Below, piece by piece: positions 6,109 to 12,454 of a stretch of 17,097 nt of DNA. The position numbers and the translations under genes are program-made. Source of the DNA: an uncultured Eubacteriales bacterium. Lineage in GTDB: Bacteria; Bacillota; Clostridia; Oscillospirales; Oscillospiraceae. The stretch covers positions 1 to 17,097 of the forward strand of contig URHT01000034.1 of assembly GCA_900547745.1 (NCBI GenBank). Reading direction: 5' to 3'. The first letter of the stretch is position 1, and each line of letters starts with the position of its first letter. Under the pieces are notes generated by a model that had not been told where the DNA came from, searched no databases, and worked only from the letters and a program-made list of their open reading frames with translations.

Positions 6109-7017
6109 ATGAATGATAGACCCAACGGGCGCCGCCGGGAGCGCGGCGCACATTCCCGCGAGGAACTGGCGCAGAACCGCCCCGCCGACTATACCGACAG
6201 ACCCAGACGCAGCGGCGGCAAGCGCAAAAACGGCAAGGCCCTGTACTACGGCGTGCTGGTGCTGTTGCTGGGCGTGCTGGTATTCTCATCGGTGAAGATC
6301 ATCAGCTATATGATGGAGAAGAAGGCCAGCGAGCGCAACCAGCGGGAGCTGATCGATCAGGTGGTGACGCCGGTGACGCCCTCCGAGACGGACGGCACCG
6401 ACAACAGCGGTACCAAGGACAACACCGGCAATACCACCACGGGCAACGAGCCGGACTACATCTCGGTGGATTTCTCCACGCTGCAGGCCAAGTACCCCGA
6501 TGTGGTGGGCTGGCTCTACTGCGCCAACACCGGCCTGAACTACCCCATCGTGCAGACGGCGGAGGAGGGCGGCGAGTATTACCTGTACCGCGACATCGAC
6601 GGCTCCAGCAACAAGAACGGCACCGTATTTCTGGACTGGCGCTGCAACTCCGATTTCACCAGCCAGAACAACCTGATCTACGGCCACAACATGAAGACCG
6701 GCCGTATGTTCGCGCCCATCGTCAAGTACCGGGATCAGTCCTTCTATGACGCGCATCCCTACATGTATCTGTATACCCCCAATCAGCTGTACAAGGTGAA
6801 TCTGTTCGCCGGTATGGTGACGCCCCACGATTCCACGGTGTACAGCTACAGCCTGTCTGCAGACTACATCAAGCAGTGCATCGCCAGCTCCACGTTCAAG
6901 TCCAGCGTGGGCACGCCCACCGGGAACATCCTGACGCTGTCCACCTGCGCCTACGACTACGACAACGCACGGTATGTGGTCATGGGCGAGCTGGTGCCCA
7001 TTGACTGGCCCTCCTGA
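6109..7017 (+). CDS. srtB: Class B sortase
   Basis: The 302-residue product is a membrane-anchored cysteine transpeptidase. It has a basic N-terminal cytoplasmic tail (about 1-44, many Arg/Lys), one membrane segment (about 45-66, YYGVLVLLLGVLVF), a Ser/Thr/Gly/Asp-rich linker (about 88-115), and the catalytic domain. The catalytic triad is visible: His193 in YGHNM, Cys280 in LSTCAYDYDN and Arg288. The DYDNARYVV context and YPDVVGWLY in the domain's first part are typical of class B. These enzymes usually attach haem-uptake proteins or, in some clostridia, other surface proteins or pilins. No substrate with a C-terminal sorting signal is visible in the window. AAGGAGG at 6094-6100 with 8 bases of spacing fixes the start. 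The gene appears to be transcribed alone. Confidence 0.93.
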   Translation: MNDRPNGRRRERGAHSREELAQNRPADYTDRPRRSGGKRKNGKALYYGVLVLLLGVLVFSSVKIISYMMEKKASERNQRELIDQVVTPVTPSETDGTDNSGTKDNTGNTTTGNEPDYISVDFSTLQAKYPDVVGWLYCANTGLNYPIVQTAEEGGEYYLYRDIDGSSNKNGTVFLDWRCNSDFTSQNNLIYGHNMKTGRMFAPIVKYRDQSFYDAHPYMYLYTPNQLYKVNLFAGMVTPHDSTVYSYSLSADYIKQCIASSTFKSSVGTPTGNILTLSTCAYDYDNARYVVMGELVPIDWPS

Positions 7018-7049
7018 GCGGAGAGCGGACAATAAGACAATTGAGATGA

Positions 7050-7083
7050 AAGGAGTCCTTTTCCGCGAGGAAAGGGACTCCTT
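7050..7083 (+). terminator. Terminator of the sortase gene
   Basis: A 15-bp stem (7050-7064 with 7069-7083) with one G-U pair closes a GCGA tetraloop of the stable GNRA class. It starts 33 bases after the sortase stop. Confidence 0.75.
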
Positions 7084-7098
7084 CTGTACACGGGAAAA

Positions 7099-7125
7099 GC
7101 GCCCTCCGGCTTTGCCGGAGGGCGC
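7099..7125 (-). terminator. Terminator of the M18 aminopeptidase gene
   Basis: A perfect 12-bp GC-rich stem (7099-7110 with 7114-7125) has a 3-base loop. On the minus strand it is followed by TTTT and lies 7 bases beyond the stop codon of the minus-strand gene. Confidence 0.85.
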
Positions 7126-7132
7126 TTGCGGT

Positions 7133-8407
7133 TCACAGCACGGTTTCAAAGCAGCGGGCCATGGCGGCGGCCAGATGGCCGCAGTCCTCGGCGCCCATCG
7201 TCTCCCATGCGGCGTGCATGGCCAGCTGGGCAAGGCCGATATCCACGGTGCTCACCGGCACCAGCGTGCCGGCGATGCTGCCCAGCGTGGAGCCGCCGGG
7301 CAGGTCGGAGCGGTTGGCCATGACCTGCACCGGTACACCGGCATCGGCGCAGACGGCGCGGAACACGGCGCAGGAGCGGCCATCCGTGGCGTAGCGCTGG
7401 TTGGCGTTGAACTTGATGACCACGCCGCCGTTCATGCGGGGGCAGTTGCCCCGGTCGGCGTACTCCGGGTGGTCGGGATGGACGGCGTGGGCGTTGTCGG
7501 CGGAGACAAGGAAGCTGCGGGACAGCATGGTCTGGAACGTCTCCTCGTCCAGCCCCAGCGCCAGACTGATGCGGCGCAGGATATCCCGCAGGAACGTGGA
7601 GGCCGCGCCCTGTTTGGTGGCGGAGCCCACCTCCTCGTTGTCGAAGATGCACAGCACCGGAAGGCTGCCGCTCTCGCCAGCGGATAGGAAGCCCTGCAGG
7701 CATCCCCAGACACAGGCCAGATCGTCCAGCTTGGGGGAGAGGATGTACTCGCCGTGGGCGCCCACCACCGTGCCCCGGCCCCGGCAGTACAGGAACAGAT
7801 CTTGCCCCAGCACGTCCTCCGGACGGACGCCGGCGGCCTCAGCGGCCATGGTCAGGATGGCGGCGTCGGGATCCTCGCCGCTGAACAGGGGGACGGTGTC
7901 CACGTTGGCCTGATACTTCATACCGTCGTTGGCGCTGCGGTTCATGTGGATGGCCACGCTGGGGATCACCAGCAGGTCGCGGTCGATATTCACCAGCTTC
8001 TCCGCGATGACGCCGTTCTCCCGGACGAAGAGCCGGCCCGCTGCGGACAGGGGACGGTCGAACCATGTGGCCATCAGCATGCCGCCGTACTTCTCGGTAT
8101 TCAGGCGCACATAGCCGTTGTCGCGCAGCTCCGCGTGCTCCTTGAGCTTGAAGGCGGGGGAGTCGCTGTGGGCGGCGGCCATCATGAAGCCGCCGGTAAG
8201 GCGCTCCGGTACACGGAAGGCGATGAGGCTGGAGCTGTTGCGGGTAACGAAATACCTGCCGCCGGGGGCCAGCGCCCAGCGCTCTCCCTCGGGCAGAGGG
8301 ACATAGCCCGCCGCCGTCAGCTCTGCTGCGGTGTTGGCGATGACATGGTAGCAGCTGGGGCTGCCGGCAATGAAGTCCAGCAGGGGCCGGACAGAGTGCT
8401 GTGTCAT
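7133..8407 (-). CDS. apeB: M18 family aminopeptidase (aspartyl aminopeptidase type)
   Basis: The 424-residue product has normal M18 length. This cytosolic co-catalytic zinc enzyme removes N-terminal residues, often Asp or Glu, from peptides. The metal-site residues appear in order: AAAHSDSPAFKLK (His80, Asp82), SPKLDDLA (Asp229), FDNEEVGS (Glu258 catalytic and Glu259 ligand), SADNAHAVHP (Asp304) and LAMHAAWE near the C-terminus (His398). ANQRYATDG and NRSDLPGGSTLGSI are further family signatures. AGGAGG lies 9 bases before the ATG. The gene shares a compact divergent promoter region with the MFS transporter, so the two may be co-regulated. It also fits the peptide theme set by the M3 peptidase and peptide-family ABC importer downstream. 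Confidence 0.95.
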   Translation of the reverse strand: MTQHSVRPLLDFIAGSPSCYHVIANTAAELTAAGYVPLPEGERWALAPGGRYFVTRNSSSLIAFRVPERLTGGFMMAAAHSDSPAFKLKEHAELRDNGYVRLNTEKYGGMLMATWFDRPLSAAGRLFVRENGVIAEKLVNIDRDLLVIPSVAIHMNRSANDGMKYQANVDTVPLFSGEDPDAAILTMAAEAAGVRPEDVLGQDLFLYCRGRGTVVGAHGEYILSPKLDDLACVWGCLQGFLSAGESGSLPVLCIFDNEEVGSATKQGAASTFLRDILRRISLALGLDEETFQTMLSRSFLVSADNAHAVHPDHPEYADRGNCPRMNGGVVIKFNANQRYATDGRSCAVFRAVCADAGVPVQVMANRSDLPGGSTLGSIAGTLVPVSTVDIGLAQLAMHAAWETMGAEDCGHLAAAMARCFETVL

Positions 8408-8457
8408 AGGGAAAAACCTCCTTTGTCCGCGAAAGATGGACAGTTTTGCTGTACGGC

Positions 8458-8487
8458 ATTATAGCACACGGGACGCGGACATGGCAA
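8458..8487 (-). promoter_or_regulatory. Promoter of the M18 aminopeptidase gene
   Basis: On the minus strand, TTGCCA (8487-8482), 18 bases and a consensus TATAAT (8463-8458). The predicted start is about 45 bases before the ATG. The -35 lies inside an inverted-repeat arm shared in mirror image with the opposite promoter. Confidence 0.78.
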
Positions 8488-8543
8488 GCATTGTGTCCCC
8501 GGCGGCGAAGCATTGTGCCCCCAGCGGCGAAAGATGCTTGCCA
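8482..8543. repeat. Tandem 24-bp direct repeat flanked by a 10-bp inverted repeat; candidate operator array
   Basis: Two 24-base units, 8486-8509 and 8508-8531, start 22 bases apart and overlap by 2. They share AAGCATTGTG, CCCC and GCGGCGAA, differing only at unit positions 11 and 16. They are enclosed by perfect inverted arms TGGCAAGCAT (8482-8491) and ATGCTTGCCA (8534-8543), and each arm carries one -35 hexamer. The 22-base period is about two helical turns, which would place two bound proteins on the same face of the DNA. No gene fits between the two promoters. Operator function is an inference. Confidence 0.6.
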
Positions 8544-8566
8544 ACCGGCCCGTTATCCGTTATAAT
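8538..8566 (+). promoter_or_regulatory. Promoter of the MFS transporter gene
   Basis: TTGCCA (8538-8543), a 17-base spacer and a consensus TATAAT (8561-8566) predict a start near 8573. Confidence 0.8.
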
Positions 8567-8640
8567 GTCTACTCACACGACACTGTTTCATGATGGGAAA
8601 GGAGGGAGGCGCGCCTGCCGCAGCAGGGCTGCGCATATCT

Positions 8641-9909
8641 ATGGCAGAACAAAACGAACTGAAGCCCGCTGTCGCCCCGCTGTGGACGCGGGACTTTACC
8701 ATCATCACGCTGGGCAGCGTCGTCTCCATGCTGGGCAACGCCATGTCCGGCTTCGCCCTGAGCCTGCTGGTGCTGGACTATACCGACTCGCCGCTGCTGT
8801 ACGCCATCTACATCGCCACGTTCACGGCGCCCCAGATCGTCGCGCCTATCTTTTCCGGCGCCATCCTTGACCGCTTTTCCCGGAAGCGCACCATCTACAC
8901 GCTGGACTTTATCTCCGCGGGCATCTACGCCGCGGCGGCGCTGATCCTCAGTCAGGGGTGGTTCAGCTTCCCGGTGCTGGCGGTGGGGTGCTTCATCATC
9001 GGTACCATCAACAGCGTGTACATGGTGGCCTACGAGAGCTTTTACCCCATGCTCATTACGGAGGGAAACTACTCCAAGGCCTACTCCATCGCCAGCGTGC
9101 TGGAGACGCTGGCAGCGGTGATGATCCCTATTTCCACCTATCTCTACAACAAGGTGGGCATCGCGCCGCTGCTGGGCATCAACGCTGTGTGCTTCCTCAC
9201 CGCCGCCATCGCGGAGACGCAGATCCGGGCGGAGGAGAAGTACATCGAGACGCAGCGGGCCACGGCGGCGGAGGGGGAGTCCTCCGCCCGGCGGCTGCTG
9301 CGGGACATCCGGGAGGGCTTCGGCTTCCTGTGGAGCGAAAAGGGCCTGCTGGCCGTGGCGTGCTACTTCGCGTTCAGCTCGCTGGCCGGGGGCGCGTCGC
9401 AGGTCATCACCCTGCCGTACTTCAAGAGCACCTTCGACAACGGCGAATATGTGTACATGCTGGTGTGGGGCATGATGGTGGTGGGCCGTACCGTGGGCGG
9501 ACTGGTACACTACAAGGTGCAGCTGCCCACCCACCGGAAGTACGCCATCGCCCTGACGGTGTACATCGTCATCTCCGTGCTGGAGGGCACCTATCTGTAC
9601 ATGCCCGTGCCGGTGATGATGGCCATGTGCCTGTGCAACGGCCTGCTGGGCGTCACCAGCTATACCATCCGCATTTCCGCCACCCAGAGCTATGTACCGG
9701 ACGAGAAGAAGGGACGGTTCAACGGCGCGTTTAATATGCTGAACACCGTGGGGAGCCTGACGGGCCAGCTGGTGGCCGGCGCGCTGACGGTGATCCTGCC
9801 CACGCGGCTGGTGCTGACGGCGTTCATGACCGTGACGGCCGTGGCGGCTGTGATCTTCATCGGCGGGAACCGGAGGGCGGTCAGCGCCATCTACAACCGC
9901 CAGCAATAA
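8641..9909 (+). CDS. Major facilitator superfamily transporter
   Basis: The 422-residue protein has about 12 hydrophobic segments, and the first begins near residue 17 (FTIITLGSVVSMLGN). The loop after the second segment carries MFS motif A, GAILDRFSRKR (73-83). It is probably a proton-driven exporter or drug/metabolite transporter of the inner membrane; the substrate cannot be read from sequence. The start is uncertain. The ATG at 8641 gives the N-terminus MAEQNELKP just before LWTRDF, but only a weak AGGG lies 12 bases upstream. In-frame ATGs at 8590 and 8593 would add 16-17 residues and have no SD. A strong AAGGAGG (8598-8604) lies after those ATGs with no start codon in its reach. It diverges from the M18 aminopeptidase gene. 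Confidence 0.88.
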   Translation: MAEQNELKPAVAPLWTRDFTIITLGSVVSMLGNAMSGFALSLLVLDYTDSPLLYAIYIATFTAPQIVAPIFSGAILDRFSRKRTIYTLDFISAGIYAAAALILSQGWFSFPVLAVGCFIIGTINSVYMVAYESFYPMLITEGNYSKAYSIASVLETLAAVMIPISTYLYNKVGIAPLLGINAVCFLTAAIAETQIRAEEKYIETQRATAAEGESSARRLLRDIREGFGFLWSEKGLLAVACYFAFSSLAGGASQVITLPYFKSTFDNGEYVYMLVWGMMVVGRTVGGLVHYKVQLPTHRKYAIALTVYIVISVLEGTYLYMPVPVMMAMCLCNGLLGVTSYTIRISATQSYVPDEKKGRFNGAFNMLNTVGSLTGQLVAGALTVILPTRLVLTAFMTVTAVAAVIFIGGNRRAVSAIYNRQQ

Positions 9910-9990
9910 TATGTATATCCGCGGAGGGGCGGTGCTGACTGCCGCCGCCGTGCCATAGACTTACCATAACTGTACAAGGAGGAGCAAGAC

Positions 9991-11697
9991 ATGAAGTTTT
10001 CCGAGATGCCCTATACCCGTCCGGACGCGGAGGCGTTGAAGAAGCAGCTGAGCCAGCTGACGGAACGACTGAAGAACGCGGTTTCCTATGAGGAGGCGCG
10101 GAAGGTCTTTCTGGAGAAGGAGGCGGCGTCCCGCACCGCGGAGACGCAGGCCACATTGGCCTCCATCCGCCACTCCATCGACACCCGCGACGCCTTCTAT
10201 GACGGGGAGGAGAAGTTCTGGAACACCTTTGGCCCGGAGCTGGAGGAGTATGAGCAGGCGTGGAAGGCGGCCATGCTGGATTCCAAGTTCCGCAAGGACT
10301 TTTCCGAGGAGTACGGCGACCTGATGTTCCTGAACGCCGAGATCGCCCGGAAGTGCTTTAAGCCGGAGATCATTCCGGAGATGCAGCAGGAGAACGACCT
10401 GACCCAGGAGTACGAGAAGCTGCTGGCCTCCGCCCAGATCCCCTTTGAGGGCAAGACCTACACCCTGTCCCAGCTGACGCCCCTCAAGAGCGACCCCGAC
10501 GACGCCCGCCGTCTGGCGGCGTGGAAGGCCGACGACAAGTGGGCCATGGAGCACGCGGCGGAGCTGGATGAGCTGTACGACAAGCTGGTACACCTGCGCG
10601 ATTCCATGGGTAAGAAGATGGGCTACGAGGGCTACACCACTCTCGGCTACTACCGTATGAGCCGCAACTGCTACACCAAGGCGGATGTGGAGAAGTTCCG
10701 CGCCGCCGTGCAGAAGTATCTGGTGCCGGTGGCCGACAAGATCTACCGCCGTCAGGCGGAGCGTCTGGGCAAGAGCTACCCCCTGAGCTTCGCGGACGCG
10801 GCGCTGGAGTTCCGCTCCGGCAATCCCTGCCCCATGGGCACACCCGACGACATTCTGGCCCAGGGCATGAAGTTCTACGGCGAGCTGTCCCCGGAGACGA
10901 AGGAGTTCTTCCGCACCATGCTGGACAACGAGCTGCTGGACGTGCTGAGCACCGAGGGCAAGCAGGCCGGCGGCTACTGCACCAGTCTGGGAGACTACGA
11001 GGTGCCCTTCATCTTTGCCAACTTCAACGGCACCCAGCACGACGTGGAGGTGGTGACCCACGAGGCCGGTCACGCCTTTGCCGACTGGACCAACCGCAAG
11101 CGCATCCCCAGCAGCTACATCTGGCCGACGCTGGAGGGCTGCGAGGTACACTCCATGAGTATGGAGTTCTTTGCATGGCCGTGGGCCGAGGGCTTCTTCG
11201 GCCCCGACACCCGCAAGTTCCTGTACAGCCATCTGGCCGGCGCGCTGACGTTCATCCCCTACGGTACCATGGTGGATCACTTCCAGCACATCGTGTATGA
11301 GAAGCCCGGCATGACACCGGCGGAGCGCAACGCCGCATGGAAGGAGCTGACCGGCATCTACATGCCGTGGGTCAATATGAGCGACAGCGACCTGCCGTTC
11401 TACACCGAGGGCCGCCGTTGGCAGCGGCAGCACCACATCTACTCCAGCCCGTTCTATTATATCGACTATTGTCTGGCGCAGACCGTGGCGCTGGAGTTCT
11501 GGGCCATGATCCAGAAGGATCTGGGCGATGCGTGGAAGCACTACATGGCCTACACCTTGCAGGGCGGCAGCCGCACGTTTACCGACCTGCTGAAGAACGC
11601 CGGCCTGAAGTCCCCCTTCGACGAGAGCTGCCTGCGGGGCGTCTGCGCCGCCGCCGAGCAGTGGCTGGACAGCTTTGACATGACCGGCATCCGGTAA
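9991..11697 (+). CDS. M3 family oligoendopeptidase (PepF-like zinc metallopeptidase)
   Basis: The 568-residue protein has the usual M3B length. These cytosolic enzymes cut short and medium peptides. The zinc motif is THEAGHAFADW with His357, Glu358 and His361; Glu385 in GCEVHSM, 28 residues after the first His, is the likely third ligand. FYYIDYCLAQ near the C-terminus is the family's conserved substrate-pocket region. The N-terminal third is helical and charged (LEEYEQAW, KDFSEEY). AAGGAGG at 9976-9982 with 8 bases of spacing fixes the ATG. The 81-base gap after the MFS gene shows no clear terminator, so read-through is possible. The stop overlaps the next start by one base (TAATG). Confidence 0.95.
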   Translation: MKFSEMPYTRPDAEALKKQLSQLTERLKNAVSYEEARKVFLEKEAASRTAETQATLASIRHSIDTRDAFYDGEEKFWNTFGPELEEYEQAWKAAMLDSKFRKDFSEEYGDLMFLNAEIARKCFKPEIIPEMQQENDLTQEYEKLLASAQIPFEGKTYTLSQLTPLKSDPDDARRLAAWKADDKWAMEHAAELDELYDKLVHLRDSMGKKMGYEGYTTLGYYRMSRNCYTKADVEKFRAAVQKYLVPVADKIYRRQAERLGKSYPLSFADAALEFRSGNPCPMGTPDDILAQGMKFYGELSPETKEFFRTMLDNELLDVLSTEGKQAGGYCTSLGDYEVPFIFANFNGTQHDVEVVTHEAGHAFADWTNRKRIPSSYIWPTLEGCEVHSMSMEFFAWPWAEGFFGPDTRKFLYSHLAGALTFIPYGTMVDHFQHIVYEKPGMTPAERNAAWKELTGIYMPWVNMSDSDLPFYTEGRRWQRQHHIYSSPFYYIDYCLAQTVALEFWAMIQKDLGDAWKHYMAYTLQGGSRTFTDLLKNAGLKSPFDESCLRGVCAAAEQWLDSFDMTGIR

Positions 11698-12263
11698 TGG
11701 CGGGGGAGAAGAAGCGGCAGGGCCGCCGCGCCCATCTCAACGATTTCTACCGGGACGTGGCGGGAAACTACGTCTACACCGGCACCTGCTACGTCTGCCG
11801 TGCCGCCGATGGGGAGCGCGCCGCGCTGCTGCGGCGGCTGTGGCTGCTGACGGCGGTGATGGCGGCGGCGGTAGTGGCCGGCGGGTGCATCTCCGCGCCG
11901 GGGATGAGCCGGTGCTTCTATGTGCTGCTGCCCTACGCAGCGGAGGTGGGCCTTACCGGCAGCGTCGTCTGGGCCATGACCCGCTGGCAGGCACGGGAGT
12001 ACCCCATGCGGGAGTACGTCTACAAGGCCACGGTCCGGGCGCTGCCGGGACGGTGTCTGGCGGAGGCCGTTCTGGCCGGGGCGGGCATCATCGCCGAGAC
12101 GGTGTACCTGATTTTGTCCGGCAGCGGTGGACGCGGCGCCATGGCGGCGGTGTACCTGCTGCTGAAGGCCGTATCCCTTGCGGCAGCGCTGTTTGCGCGG
12201 TATCTGGTGCGGCAAAGCGTCTGGGAGCCCGCAGGCAAAAACGGCGAAATGACGACAGAATAA
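11697..12263 (+). CDS. Hypothetical four-helix membrane protein coupled to the M3 peptidase gene
   Basis: I do not recognise this 188-residue protein. It has a basic N-terminus (KKRQGRR), a CYVC pair (Cys31, Cys34) before the first helix, and four likely membrane segments at about 48-67, 72-95, 120-140 and 147-171, ending in a polar tail. No catalytic motif is visible. The ATG shares its A with the TAA of the peptidase gene, and no SD is seen. Translation therefore probably depends on ribosomes finishing the peptidase. The single Cys-X2-Cys could bind metal only if paired with another site or subunit. A role linked to the peptidase is suggested by coupling alone. Confidence 0.75.
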   Translation: MAGEKKRQGRRAHLNDFYRDVAGNYVYTGTCYVCRAADGERAALLRRLWLLTAVMAAAVVAGGCISAPGMSRCFYVLLPYAAEVGLTGSVVWAMTRWQAREYPMREYVYKATVRALPGRCLAEAVLAGAGIIAETVYLILSGSGGRGAMAAVYLLLKAVSLAAALFARYLVRQSVWEPAGKNGEMTTE

Positions 12264-12273
12264 GAAAAAAGAC

Positions 12274-12303
12274 TGTACAAGTGCCGCGCCAATATGGTAT
12301 AAT
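12274..12303 (+). promoter_or_regulatory. Promoter of the ABC importer operon (extended -10)
   Basis: A consensus TATAAT (12298-12303) is preceded by TGG, giving an extended -10 (TGnTATAAT). A weak -35, TGTACA (12274-12279), lies 18 bases upstream. The predicted start is about 12310, which gives a leader of about 145 bases before the ATG. Confidence 0.72.
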
Positions 12304-12309
12304 GCACAA

Positions 12310-12454
12310 AACGGCTGTCCCTGCCGGAGACGGCAGGGGACGGCCAAAAAGGGAGTACTCCCTTTTTTCTGCGCACATCGTGCGCAGAAACCCAACTGTG
12401 CGCCACGGGTAAACACCCGTTGAAGCAAATAAAAACGAAAAGGAGTTAGATCCA
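12310..12454 (+). promoter_or_regulatory. Structured 5' leader with internal terminator; candidate attenuator or riboswitch-like element
   Basis: Four hairpins fill this non-coding leader. (a) 12313-12345: 14 bp with a bulged G, one G-U pair and a GAGA tetraloop. (b) 12346-12367: a palindrome centred on GTAC and ending in a T6 run. (c) 12369-12387: 8 bp with loop ATC. (d) 12405-12420: 6 bp with loop AAAC. GTGCGC occurs at 12380-12385 and again at 12398-12403, so the left arm of hairpin (c) has two competing partners. No ATG occurs before the real start, which argues against a conventional leader peptide. The layout does not match any riboswitch class I recognise. The SD AAAGGAG is at 12439-12445. 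Confidence 0.55.
12346..12368 (+). terminator. Intrinsic terminator-like element inside the leader
   Basis: The palindrome AAAAAGGGAG-TA-CTCCCTTTTT is followed by one more T, giving T6 after a GC-rich core. It lies downstream of the extended -10 promoter and about 87 bases before the gene start, so it would stop nascent operon RNA unless bypassed. It could also end read-through from the M3 peptidase operon. Confidence 0.6.

Noticed and set aside
8482..8543. Tandem repeats as a CRISPR fragment or mobile-element end
   Set aside because: The units overlap by 2 bases with no spacers, and there is no transposase or target-site duplication. The position between two promoters favours a regulatory role.
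9961..11541. 526-residue open frame antisense to the M3 peptidase
   Set aside because: The plus strand has the intact HEAGH zinc motif and a good SD. The antisense frame is compositionally typical of a GC-rich shadow.
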